Shown piece by piece: positions 33,662-45,609 of a stretch of 64,000 nt of DNA. Positions within the stretch are counted from its first letter, which is position 1. The number at the start of each line of letters is the position of its first letter. This DNA is from Daucus carota subsp. sativus. Taxonomy: Eukaryota; Streptophyta; Magnoliopsida; Apiales; Apiaceae. Under the pieces are notes generated by a model. It searched no databases. It saw only the letters and a program-made list of their open reading frames with translations, and had not been told where the DNA came from. Made by a program: the position numbers and the translations under genes. The DNA lies in the NCBI RefSeq assembly GCF_001625215.2, contig NC_030388.2, forward strand, positions 25,904,558 through 25,968,557. The letters are read 5' to 3'.

Positions 33662-34971
33662 TCATTTCAGCCTGAAGTGCAGCAATCGAGATTCCCCGTC
33701 CAGCCCTTTTGAGTAGGAGTATGATAAATATTCTTGAGCTGTTGTTTCTCTATACTTGGGAGGATTATCTTCTGAAACCAACTGTTTGATAGGTCCATAG
33801 AGCTTCGGAATCGGAGATGGCATTAGACCAGTGCTAAAGAAGCATGCTACTGATACTCTCGGGCCAATTTTCTTTGCAACGACTCTGTGCTCCACACTTT
33901 TAAAGCGATCATTCGTTAGAAGCTGAAAAAACAATCATTAAACAAGAATGAGAAACTGAACTTGTCTTCACTTCAATCATTCAATGTACACTACACAACA
34001 TTTAAATTCGCAATACTTGCCTGTAGAAGATCTCCGATGTTAACTATAAGTGTCCCCGGAAGAGGTGGAACATCAATCCAATGATCTTGGTAAAGAATTT
34101 GTAGTCCACCAATCTGATCTTGAAGAAGTACAGTGAGGAAATGAAAATCAGTGTGTTTGGTGGTGCCTAATGTGAGTTCTGGCTGCGGACATGGGGGATA
34201 GCAATGACAGAACAATTCAAGCCCCTTGGCACATTCCATATCTTCTAGGTGATTAATGTCCAGTCCCAGAGCCTTGGATAGTAATCCAAATAAAGTAATC
34301 CCCAATTTCATTACTTGTTCTGAAAACGCTATCTGTATATCTCTGCAAAGTTTAATCATGAAATGTTCAATTTTCCTAAGCCAAATAATAGGCAATAGTT
34401 GTAAGAACATTATGATTTTATATTAAGCATACCTGCATGGTTCTGGTAATTCCTCTAGAGGAGGAGAAGGAGCCATTGAACAGGAAAGTGAGTCCCTCCA
34501 GTTAGCTGCACGGCCAGTAAACAAATCAAAATTGGAATTATACACCACTTTTCTGGAAAGGTCACGAGTGTAAAACTGTTTCTTCACTTCGGTGTCTTGC
34601 TCAAAGAACCTATGCACCCCATGAAGCATCTCTTCTAAGACAGTCACCGGAATTCCATGATTCACAACTTGGAAAAAACCAAATGTCTCTGATGCACACC
34701 GCACTTTGTCTACTATCTCTTGATGACTCATTGGATCTTTGTCTAAGCATCCAAGATCAACTACTGGAATGCTAAATTCTTTGCACTTGTGATTTGAGTT
34801 CTTGTCAAAGGCGTCAGGTGGATGCACGAATATACTAGGAATCTTCTGAACTCCACTCTCTACGAGTCCCTTCACCCCGGCTTTGGTGTCATCAAAAGCT
34901 TGTAGTTCTCTTTGGCGATTGGAGGATGATGTGGTGGACAGTGGTGCTTCCATGATACTATTACTGACCAC
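33662..34971 (-). CDS. 2-oxoglutarate/Fe(II) dioxygenase, copy G
   Basis: Exons complement(34433..34971), complement(34021..34342) and complement(33662..33922) give 373 residues; intron 2 is GC-AG. It starts MVSNSIMEAPLSTTS (second ATG available). Iron ligands are H243, D245 (KHTDFHF) and H299; R309/S311 (GPRVS). It is the donor of exons 2-3 of F. Compared with F it carries a three-codon PIP insertion in exon 3 (SPIPKLYG). It lies just downstream of relic copy 2. It is exactly duplicated as G' at 47147. Confidence 0.94.
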
Positions 34972-35985
34972 CTTTCTGAACTCTCTGTATTATACTATAT
35001 GATTGCTCTTATTTTCTTTGCCACATATACAAGGGACAATGATTTAAAGATAAGCATATGACAGTTCCATCCGGCAACCACCAGTTACCTCAGAAAAACT
35101 CAACTCTATCTTGCAACTAATATCTTGAGGGGCTATATTTATCTTGTATGGTCTCAAATGCATGATCCTTTATTCATAAATTGTAAATCTCTATATGCTG
35201 TTAATGCACAAAATTCAAGTTGAGATGAGGCCAATAATTCAATGAAACAACTACATGCTGCAACTTGCCAATTTCATTGACTAGCTCAGGATGACACACA
35301 CTTAATAATATCAACTCAACGAACTACATTGATTATAAAAAATCAAAAATATCAGCTAATGTTCCTAAATAATTCTCATTTCATTCCGTTTTCTGCGACC
35401 AAACACAACATTAGATTTCAGCGACGCCACACAAACCAATGAGCTGATTAGAACATAAACCGGGCCTCCTGCAGAATTTATTCACTTTCTGACATTTTTG
35501 GCCTAGTAAGCCAACTTCAATTTCTGTCAGATAGCTTGGATAGACAAGAAGGGTGTATTGTTGTGAGCTAAAAAGAAGTTGGAGAGCTCCTGCAGCTCTT
35601 GTACCACAAATAATTTATTAAATGAAATATATTTTTTTAATTTTCTAATCTAGCAAACTCTTATCAAAAATAAATTTTTATACTGATTATTTACTTTACA
35701 GTTTGCGTAATTTTTTAAGCTTTATAACATTTTCAATTTATGATTCAAATTTCATGTATTAATAAGTTTCGTATATTACATAAACTCAATTTTTTAAAAC
35801 TATTTGAAAGCATAACTACGTTCACATTCGGAGAAAGATCCTCAAGTTTTCTAGAAGAGAAATAGGAACATCAACTCACTGTTTATGATGAAGAACTCTT
35901 AGTCCAGTGATCTTGCAAACATATGGCTATAACAACTAATCAACTTGTTGATTTTGATGCCAAACAGATGATACATTAATTATTT
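34972..35985. other. Upstream of G, 3' flank of H
   Basis: Contains about 85 bp (near 35220-35310, CCAATAATTCAATGAAACAA...) that recurs upstream of H near 37450-37530. It also contains AATCAAAAATATCAGCTAAT near 35340, which recurs downstream of the second segment near 51103. So G and H arose from an older tandem duplication that included the upstream region. No gene otherwise. Confidence 0.65.
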
Positions 35986-37388
35986 TCATATCAGCCTAAA
36001 ATGCTGCAATCGAGATTCACCGTCAAGCCCTTTTGAGAAGGAGTGTGACACATACTCCTGAACTGTTGTTTCTCTGTACTTGGGAGGATTATCTTCTGAA
36101 ACCAACTCTTTGATGGGTCCATATAACTTTGTAGATGGCATTACAGAAGTGCTAAAGAAGCATGCTACTGATACTCTTGGGCCAATATGATTCGCCACTA
36201 CTCTGTGCTCCACGCTTTTGAAGCGATCATTAGTTATAAGCTGAAAAAACAATTATTGAGCACAAAAGGAATAAGAAACTCAAATTTGTCTTCACTTGAA
36301 TCACTCTTAATAAAATACATTTGAATTTGCAAAACTTGCCTGCAAAAGATCTGCAATGTTAACTATAAGCGCCCCTGGCAATGGCGGAACATCAATCCAA
36401 TGATCTTCGTGAAGAAATTGGAGGGCACCTATCTGATCTTGCAGAAGGACGGTAAGGAAACCATCATCAGTGTGTTTGGTGGCGCCTAATGTGAGTTCTG
36501 GCTGTGGACACGCGGGATAGCAATGACCAATAAATATAAGCCCCTTGGCACATTCCATATCTTGTAGGTAATTAGGGTCCAGTCCCAGAGCCTTCGATAG
36601 TAATTCAAATAATGTAATCCCCAGTTTCATTACTTGTTTTGAATACTCCATCATTATATCTCTAAAAATTTTAATGATTAAATGTTAAACTTCCCAGCTG
36701 TTGATAAAACCAAACCAGGCCAAATATAGCCTCGTAGGTAAAGACAGGTTCATGCATATCTTAACGGGTATCATTTGAATCAGTAAAGTCATGCATATCT
36801 TAACGAGGTATCATTTGAATCAGTAAAGTACAAATAGACATACCTGCATGCTGCTGGCAATTCCTCTGGTTGAGGAGGGGAAGGGGCCATAAAACTGGAA
36901 AATGTGTCCCTCCAATTTGCTGCTGGTGAACTAAAGAGATCATAATTGGTATTATACACTAATTTTTTTGTATAATCGCGCGTGTATAACTGTTTCTTCA
37001 CCTCACTGTCTTGATCAAAGAACCTATGAACTCCATGAAGCGCCTCTTCTAAGACACTCACTGGAATCCCATGGTTGACAACTTGAAAAAAACCAAATGT
37101 CTCTGATGCACACCGCACCTTTTCCACTATGTCTTGACGACTCGTGGGATCTTTGTCAAGGCACTCAAAATCGATGGTAGGAATGCTAAATTCCTTACAC
37201 TTGTCACTTGAGTTCTTGCCAAATGCATCAGGTGGATGAATGAATATATTAGGAACCTTCTGAATGCCAGCATCTACAAGTCCTTTCACCCCGGCTTTGG
37301 TGTCATCAAAAGCTTGTAGTTCTCTGCGGCGGTTGGAATAAGATGTGATTAATGGTACTGCTGTTTCCATGGTACTACTAGTGACCAT
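35986..37388 (-). CDS. 2-oxoglutarate/Fe(II) dioxygenase, copy H
   Basis: Exons complement(36844..37388), complement(36340..36661) and complement(35986..36240) give 373 residues; intron 2 is GC-AG. The frame is open further upstream, but alignment with B, C and G places the start at [11 protein letters not shown] (37388; METAV at 37370 is an alternative). Iron ligands are H245, D247 (KHTDDGF) and H301; R311/S313 (GPRVS). Exon 2 differs from its relatives at [11 protein letters not shown] where they have GGLQILH. Intron 1 contains a 40-bp tandem duplication (CATGCATATCTTAACG...AGTAAAGT). Exactly duplicated as H' at 49471. Confidence 0.93.
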
Positions 37389-37585
37389 CTTCTTGTGTGT
37401 TATCTGTGTTATAAATTGTGATTGCTCTAATAATCTTGGCCACATATACAAGGGCCAATAATTCAATGAAACAATTACATGCTGCAACTTGCCAATTTTG
37501 TTGACTAGCTCAAGATGACACAGACACTTAATAATATCAACCAACTACACTGACTATATCATTACTCTCATACATACTAGAAAAA

Positions 37586-37720
37586 GTGCAAAAGACATCA
37601 CCCATTTAACAGCGGTCGGTGATGCCACCGATGTTAAAAAGGTTTTTAACATCGTCAAGTTTTTAACCGATGTTAAAACCATTTCTAGCATCGGTTTATA
37701 AAAGAACCGCTGTCTAATCT
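37586..37720. repeat. CACTA left subterminal repeats
   Basis: ACCGATGTTAAAA and TTTTTAACATCG alternate in both orientations (about 37628-37700). They match the ACATCGGTTGTGAGCCGATGT-type motifs at the other end. These are likely binding sites for the element's own DNA-binding protein. Confidence 0.75.
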
Positions 37721-37854
37721 CCATTTTTAAAAAAATTTAAAAAAAGCGCCCAGTACTTGTAATTATTTTGTCTATCTTATTACACACCCCGCTTCTTTTA
37801 TTACACAAAATACACCTCCCCGCCCTTAACCAAATATTTGCTCCCCGTTTTCCC

Positions 37855-37930
37855 CCCTTTCTCCTCTCGACTCTGCACTGCTCTCTCTCTCGACTCTCTC
37901 TCTCTCGCATCTCCTCCAGCTCTCTCCCTC
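37855..37930. repeat. CT-rich microsatellite in the CACTA leader
   Basis: Runs of CTCTCTCT interrupted by CGACT. Such pyrimidine-rich tracts are common in plant promoters and 5' leaders; this one lies 0.65 kb before the TNP2 start. Confidence 0.7.
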
Positions 37931-38575
37931 TCATATCCATCTCTGAGCATCTCTCTCTCACCTCCATCTCTCACCAGGCTTGAACTCATCTCTCAGCAGC
38001 TGTGACCAAAACCCTAGTTTTGAATTAGCTACAATGGAGCTTGCTTTGGGTTCCTAACTTCTTGGTATGGTTTTGGGTCTTTTGATTTTGCTATTTTGCT
38101 CTTAATTTTGGGTCTTTTTGCTTGTTTGCTCTTGCTTTGTTTTGTTAATTTCTTGCTCTCCTTTTCGGCAGATCTGGAAGTAGCTTTCGAATTAGCTTTC
38201 GGGTTGTTTTAAGGTATGAAGTTTCTCATTTTTTGTTTGATTGATTTGATTTTAAAATTTTAACAGCATGCATTAACATTCTTGTGTTCGATTGGTATTT
38301 TTTTGTTTGTATATTTCATATCTAAACACCAGGAGATGCTAAGCTTAGCATCTTACAGTTATGTGTACATTTTTATATATCATATATAAACATTAGGAGA
38401 TACCTTGCTGGTTTTGTGCTTATTTGTTTTTTATATATCATATATAAAATAATTTAGGATCCTTGCTGGTTTTGTGCTTATTTGTTTTTTGTGAATATGT
38501 ATTAAATTGTATTTCTTGTGTATGTTTGAATGATAATCAGGTAGGTTGGTTTGGTGATACCTTCTTGTGAAATTT

Positions 38576-41500
38576 ATGGATAAGTCGTGGATTTTGAAAG
38601 ATAGGGATTCATTAGACTACGAAATAGGGGTTGAAAATTTCTTGATCTTTGCCAAAGAAAATGCAGTTGATTGTAAAAACATTCCTTGTCCGTGTGGTCG
38701 TTGTGGTAATTTCAAAAAATTTTCTGTGAAAATCATCAGAGGTCATTTATATGAGAACGGTTTTAGTTTAGGGTACACTGAATGGATTTGGCATGGAGAA
38801 AAATGTGTCGAAACTAGGTCTTCAGCTGGTAGTTCATACCCTCCTGACTTGAACAGAGTTGCTGCCACACAAACAAAACAAGTTTGTGAGGCAGCATATG
38901 GTACTGGTGATTATGATGAGGAGGCACATGAGTTTAAGAGGTTTGTGGCCGACGCTGAACAACCTCTGTTTGAGGGTAGTGAGTGCACTAAGTTAGAGTC
39001 GATGTTAAAACTGCATAATTGGAAATCGAGGTTTGGCATTAGCGATGCTGCCTTTACCGACTTGTTGTCTTCTGTTGGCTCTTTCCTTCCAAGTGGTCAT
39101 GTTTTGCCTGTTAATGCATATGAAGCAAAAAAGAACCTATCTGATCTAGGACTTGATTATATAAAAATCCACGCATGTCCTAATGATTGCATACTGTATA
39201 GGGGTGTATATAGTGAAGGTTCCAAGTGTCCCAAGTGTAATTTATCTCGTTGGAAATTGGGGAAGGATGGTAGAGTTAGGACCAATGTTCCAGCAAAAGT
39301 TTTATGGTACTTCCCTATTATTCCCAGATTTAAACGGTTGTTTAAATCTCCTTCTACTGCTGAAATGATGTCTTGGCATGCAAACCACCGAATTCAAGAT
39401 GGCCTGATGCGCCATCCAGCCGACTCTCCTTCTTGGAGGAATATCGATCATAGGTGGCCCATCTTTGGTAGTGAGTCTAGAAATCTTCGCTTAGCGTTGT
39501 CGGCTGATGGTATAAATCCACATACTAATAAGCTAATCAATAGGTATAGCTGCTGGCCAGTGGTGTTGGTAACTTATAATCTTCCTCCATGGCTATGCAT
39601 GAAGAGGAAGTTTATGATGTTAACATTATTAGTTTCTGGTCCGCATGAGCCGGGAAATAATATAGATGTATACCTACAACCAATGATTGATGATCTAAAA
39701 AAGCTCTGGGAAGAGGGGGAACCAAATGTTTTCGACGGGTATAGTAAATCTTATTTCACTTTAAGAGCAATATTGTTGTGGACGATAAATGACTTCCCTG
39801 CATATGGTAATCTGTCTGGCTGCGTTAATAAGGGGTATATGGCATGTCCAATATGCTGCGATGATACCATAGCTAAATACTTGACTCATAGTCGAAAAAT
39901 GTGCTACCAAGGCCATCGTCGGTACTTGCCTCGACATCATCCATATAGGAGGCAGAAGACAAGTTTTAATGGAGAACAAGAGCATGGACAGGCACGTGAA
40001 CCCCTTTCCGGAGAAGAAGTATTAGCGCAGCAGCAAGAAGTGAAGTTTACTTTTGGGAAAGAAGTGAAGAATTCCCAGAGGGTAGAATGTGTATGGAAAA
40101 AGAAGTCAATTTTCTTCGAGTTAGAATACTGGAAGTTTCACCACATTCGCCATTGTCTCGATGTAATGCACATCGAAAAAAATGTCTGTGATAGTCTCAT
40201 TGGTACCCTTCTAAATATGCGGCATAAATCTAAAGACAGTGAAGCATCTCGCCGTGATATGATGGAGATGGGTGTCAGGGGTGATTTAGCTCCACAAGTA
40301 GGAGAAAAAAAAACCTACTTGCCCCCTGCACCTTATACTCTGTCAAAGGCGGAAAAAAAGAAAGTTTTGTCATCATTCTTATACATGAAAGTTCCTTTTG
40401 GACATTCATCAAACATCAAAAATTGTGTGTCGATGTCTGATATGAAAATGTACGGGCTAAAGTCCCATGACTGCCACATCCTCCTCCAACAGTTGCTCCC
40501 TGTTGCCATTCGATCTGTTCTTCCGAAACATGTTAGAATCAGCATAATTAGATTGTGTTTCTTTTTCAACTCATTGTGTAACAAAGTTGTAGATGTATCA
40601 AAACTAGATAAACTGCAATCAGATGTGATAGTGACTTTGTGTGAGCTTGAAAAGATATTTCCCCCCTCGTTTTTCGATGTAATGATACATTTGACAGTCC
40701 ACCTGGTTAGAGAATTGCGTTTATGTGGACCAGTTTTCTATAGATGGATGTATGCATTTGAAAGGTTTAATAAAGTGTTAAAGAGTTATGTTCGAAATCG
40801 TTATTATCCGGAGGGTTGTATAGCCGAAAGCTATATAAAAGAAGAATCAGTTGAGTTCTGCTCAGAATTTGTTGGACAGAGTGGCACTGCTGGACTTCCG
40901 AATGAAAAAAGCAAGCTTTCGGGTCCATTATCTGCTGCAAAAGTAATATCAGTTGAAGAAAACGAGCGAGACGAGGCACATCTGCATGTCCTTCAAAACA
41001 ACTCTGAAGTCTATCCTTATATTTTGTAAGTCTAAGCTATTACTTGTAACTACGTCTTCTTATATATTAGATACATCTTTTTTGTTTAATATTGTCATTT
41101 TTCAGGATGCATAAGGAGTATCTTGAAAGACTTTACCAAGGGAAAAAAAAAAGTGCTCAGTGGATGATGGGTGAACACAATCGGCTATTTGCTGATTGGT
41201 TTGAAAAAAAAGTAAGTTTGGCCATTGTTTATTTTTATTCAAGTATTTCCAATCATGAAATAAGATTGAATTCATTTTTTCCGGTTATATGTGCAGGTTA
41301 GCAATGAAATTAAGGAGAATGTTGATAGTGTTTCTGAAACGATTAGATGGTTGGCAGGAAAACCATCTTATTATGTTTTGACATATGGAGCATATCTAGT
41401 TGATGGAGTCCGGTACTTCACAAAGGAGCGAGATGATTTGAGAGTTGTCCAAAACAGTGGTGTTTCTTTAGTGGCGAAGACAGTCCAAGTCTCCAGTGCT

Positions 41501-41944
41501 AAGGATTTGAATCCCGTGGAGAGCGATATGAAATTTTATGGAATGATCTTAGATATATGGGAGTTAGATTATCATGAATTCAAAGCTCCCCTGTTCTTGT
41601 GTAAGTGGGCAGAGAATGAGAGAGGAATTAAGGTAGACGACCTTGGATTCACACTTGTGGACTTTAGTCGACAAGGGCACAAGAAAGATAAATTTGTGTC
41701 TGTTGACCAAGTAAAGCAAGTTTTTTACGTTGAAGATCCGATTGATGCTAGATGGTCTGTTGTATTAACCTCTACGACTCGAGACTATCACGATGTGTAT
41801 AATGAAGATGATTTAGGAGACACGGTCTTGGAAAATCCCCCATTCTGCTCTGCTATACCCACATGTGATGTTGATGCCCTTGAGCATAGTGTTAGTCATT
41901 GTAGACAGAACATTCAGGGAATTTGGCTTAAAAAGTCAACCTAG
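38576..41944 (+). CDS. CACTA transposase, TNP2 type
   Basis: Exons 38576..41025, 41106..41211 and 41297..41944 give 1,067 residues with canonical GT-AG introns. The ATG at 38576 (MDKSWILKD) is the family start. Domains: transposase-associated domain with cysteines (CPCGRCGN) in residues 1-75; TNP2 core from about 266 (WHANHRIQDGLMRHPAD, LSADGINPH, NLPPWLCMKRKFMM, TINDFPAYGNLSG); HCLDVMHIEKNV near 525; DUF4218-like region (FERFNKVLKSYVRNR) near 718; DUF4216-like region in exon 3 (VVQNSGVSLVAKTVQV, KFYGMILDIWELDY). It cuts and joins the element ends. No frame break was seen, so the element may encode an active transposase. Confidence 0.9.
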
Positions 41945-42156
41945 GATAAGTTTGTTGTTTTTAATATATTGCATCTTTTTATTTGCCTTTACCATGTCTG
42001 ATTGTTAGACTTTAATCTATTGCAATATGTGTTACGTGCATTTTTTAATTTTTCAACGTTATTCTTTTGCCTGCTTACTTTCTAACTATTCACCTGTATT
42101 TTATAATTGTTCACCTGCAATTGGCTTATATTGAATCAACAGATTGAAGGAAAAGA

Positions 42157-45100
42157 ATGGCACCAAAAAAGCAGAAAGTTAAGAAATCCAAGAAATCCAA
42201 GCCGGCAGCTGTGCAGGATAATGCTGATCAGCTGGTTGATGCAGGACAAGAAACACAACCTGAAATTACACAATCAGAAACTACTACTACAGAAACTAAA
42301 AAAAAACGATATGGAGGTGCTCGAGGTCCTTCGTCTATGTATAAAGTGGTGGTAAAAAAGGCTCAGGGCAAGAAGTTCAAAGTTAGATGCAATTATATTG
42401 GAGTTCCAGTGGGAAGAGTTAGGCACACTTTGCAGTCTTACATAGGAATGTTGGCGAGGACTATGATTCCGATCGATATTAAAAGCTGGCCATTTGTCGA
42501 ACGTGAATTAAAAAATAAGTTGTGGATGGATATCCAGGTAAAATCTAATAAAATAATAAAATTACATAGTCCTATAGACTTATATATAGTTGTTAATTGT
42601 TTAGTAAATGAATTTTCATGTGTTATATATATATTTAGTACTGTTGACTTATATATAGTTGTTAATTGTTTCAGAATGCTTTTAAAATTCCTGAGGAATG
42701 TGAGTCGCTTGTTCTGAAGTCTGCTGGAACAAAGTGGAGACAATTCAAATCTGAATTGACTACTGATTATGTCATTCCATTTAAGGGAGACAAGAAGAAA
42801 CTGCGGAAGCCTCCAAAAAAGTACGGATTTGTTGGTAAAGATGTTTGGAAGAGATTTGTTGCTGAAAGGACGAGTGATAAGTGGATGGTATTGTTTTACA
42901 TTTATTTTTAAATCACATTTGCATTTTAAATTCTTCCTTTAATTCCTTTATTGTCTATTATTTTTTCAGAAACTTCGTGCAAAACAGAGCAAAATAGTAG
43001 AGCAACGGAAGTATCCACATCGGCTGTCCAGGAAAGGCTACATTGGTTTAGAAGAAGAAGAAGTACGAAATTCCTTACTCTTATTGTAATTTCCAGTTTC
43101 ATAATTAATATGATTATAAATACTCTTCCATTCTGATCAGGTGAAGGCGGGAAGGTTGAAGCCTGGAGAGAAACCCGATCGAGCGATTCTCTGGAAGAAG
43201 GCACGTCAAACAGCGGAGGGTATGGTAGTTGATACCGGGTTGAGTGATGTTCTTAAAAAAATTGTAAGCTATAGTCTTTGTGTTTTGTTTTTTAATTGTT
43301 TTATTAATCAATTATGTGCATTTTATGCTTTCTTTCTGAATGCACACGTGGTGTTTATAGGATAACTTACTAGAGATGAAGAAAAAAGGTGAATTTCAGC
43401 CGTCTGGAAGTGATGACGTATTAACTAGAGCACTCGAGACTCCCGAGCATTCAGGCAGGGTTCGAGGAATTGGAAGTTATATCACCCCAAAACTATGGTT
43501 TGATTTGCCAAAAGAAAAAAAAAGAAGAATTACCAAGAGTGAGCTGGAAGATCGTGATCGTATAAGGGATGAGGAAATGGAGAGAACAAGACAGGAGATG
43601 GAGAGAACAAAGCAAGAAATGGAGAGTTACAAGGAGGAAATGGAGAGAACAAAGCAAGAGATTAATGCGCTTAAATCTCTTCTTAGTGCATCCAATATTA
43701 CATCCTCTCCACTGTCGGACAAAGACAGTTGTCCAGTAGAGAAAGCAACACATAACCAAGGAGCGGTTATACCAGCAGCTGCACCAACTTTGAGGGAGGA
43801 GTTGATTGTTGATGCCGATATTGAATATGTTGGTGGGGACCCCCCTCCACCCGCAAAGAAGGTAAAAAGTTGTGTATATATACTTATAACTAAACAGGAG
43901 AGATAATTGTCCATAGAAAACACTATATGTACATGACAATAAATACTATCTGAATGCAGGGTCCGCGATCCTGTGAGTTGTCTGTAGACAACATAGAAAA
44001 CAAGGTTGCATTCGGCACGATTTTTGATGATACAGAATTGAATACTGTAGTTCATGGTGTGCCTATCCAGCCTGGACATGTTCGTGTTGCGGTGGACGGA
44101 GCCATCCAGGGAGATGCCTTACTTCCTGTGCCAGTAGAGGGTGAACTAGAGACTGTGAAACAAGCAATTGGTTCTATGGTTTCTTGGCCAGAGGACTTGA
44201 TCACTATTCCACCTGCTGTGGTATTCCTTACTTTGTATCCATTTTATTGTATTTACGTGTGTTTTATTTACGTGTCTGTGTTATTTCTAGGAAAAAAATG
44301 TGTTATTGAAGTTCTGATTATTTATTTGCAGAAAACAAGAAAGGATGCATCGAAGAAAAAAGACAAAATTGAGATGCGAAATGTGGTTGCTAAGTTTAAG
44401 AAAGTGGAGGTAGCTAACAGTGTGCCCAATGGTTTTAACTCGTTGTATAAACATGCAACAACCATAATGAAAGAGACTGGGGACTCTATTGCAATTCCAT
44501 GTGACGTTGAGGTGTTTGGTTGTGATAAGGTTATCTACATATTGCATGAGAATTTAATTGCTTTATTAAAATTTGAAGAGATTGGCCAAGCTGCAATAAC
44601 AGCACATATGTCGTAAGTTTTTTTACTCCATATTCTTGTTTCATTTTCGATATTAATATTGCAAAATACTGTGATATTTTATTAATATTTATTTATTTGT
44701 AGTTACTTGCACGGTATGATTCGTGAGAATAATGAAATGGATGTGTATGGCTTTATTGATCCTGGGGCCACATTTAACCTTAACAAGGAGTTTGAAACTT
44801 ATGTTGTTAAGCGGTTGATGAATGGCAGCTATGATCGCATGTTCTTGATGCCGCATAATTTCAAGTAAGTTTCGACAGCCTTTGTAATTATGATCTCATG
44901 TTCTTGATTGAGATTTGGTGATGAATCTGACCTTACTTAAATTTTAAATGAAAACAGTTATCATTGGATTTTGGTCGTAATTTATGCTGGTGAAATTTTT
45001 ATCCTCAATCCTCTGTCGCATCCAACTCATTTTCCTCACTTGGAAAAACCATTATTAAGGTGAATTCTTTAAATTTGTTTGTCAAATTTAAATGTATCTA

Positions 45101-45609
45101 TGTTGAATTTTCTTATTGTCCCTAAAACTAAGGACACGAAAACATTCTTTACTGTAGTGCATTTAAGACTTTTAAAGCTCAGACTGGAAGGGGAAACACT
45201 GTTCCTAAAATTAAAAATTTGGCTGTAAGTATATTTTAGCATTTGAATATCAGTGATCAGCAGATCAAATTTTATGTTTGTTGTGCTGATAAATAGTAAA
45301 CTCTAATTTTATTAGGGATCTCCTAAGCAACCAGGTGGCCGTGAATGTGGTTACGCGATTATGCGCTATATGAAAGATATAATCGAGGATAAAGAAATGA
45401 CTTTTATAACTAAGGTATAGATTTGGTGTTCTGATGCAAGTACTTGACTATTATTGCTAGGTTTTTTGTTTTATACAGCTGCTTAACTATTATTGTTGTC
45501 TGTTTCTTATACTTTTCAGTGGGCTAACAAGAGTCGTAAATCTTACAAGATGGAGGAGCTGGATGAGGTTCGTGTAGAGACGCTTGCCTATATCCAAGAC
45601 AAATTGTGA
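42157..45609 (+). CDS. CACTA accessory protein: Ptta/En/Spm-type region plus Ulp1-like C48 protease
   Basis: Twelve exons: 42157..42537, 42675..42887, 42970..43062, 43141..43263, 43361..43861, 43960..44220, 44332..44612, 44703..44864, 44958..45059, 45158..45224, 45316..45414 and 45520..45609. All junctions are GT-AG and keep one frame of 790 residues. The N-terminus is basic (MAPKKQKVKKSKKSK). Next comes a plant transposase Ptta/En/Spm-like region (IPFKGDKKKLRKPPKKYGFV, LRAKQSKIVEQRKYPHRLSR), then a coiled coil of repeated EEMERTKQ units. The C-terminal third resembles Ulp1/SENP cysteine peptidases: H in YHWILVV (about 44960), N in ILNPLS where Asp is usual, and C in GRECGY (about 45346). Many plant CACTA elements carry such C48 domains. 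Confidence 0.82.

Larger units (their letters stand above)
33150..37578. repeat. 4,429-bp segmental duplication, copy 1 (genes G and H)
   Basis: Identical in layout to 46635-51063: every exon, intron and intergenic landmark recurs at a constant offset of 13,485 bp, the encoded proteins are identical, and no substitution was noticed by eye. The left boundary is TTTATTTTGAATC; the right boundary is CATACATACT, where the CACTA element begins in this copy. Confidence 0.93.

Noticed and set aside
36789-37544. A longer N-terminus for dioxygenase H (starting at 37544), and likewise for H' at 51029.
   Set aside because: The extra 52 residues have no counterpart in B, C, E or G; the family start aligns at 37388 ([11 protein letters not shown]).
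33150-37578. Treating the exact duplication as certainly biological.
   Set aside because: Not fully rejected, but identity over 4.4 kb can also arise from haplotype duplication in assembly. The distinct junctions with the CACTA ends argue for a real event, so it is reported with that caveat.
42438-44547. Minus-strand open frames across the CACTA accessory gene.
   Set aside because: Twelve plus-strand exons join in one frame with consensus splice sites, so the minus-strand frames are chance.
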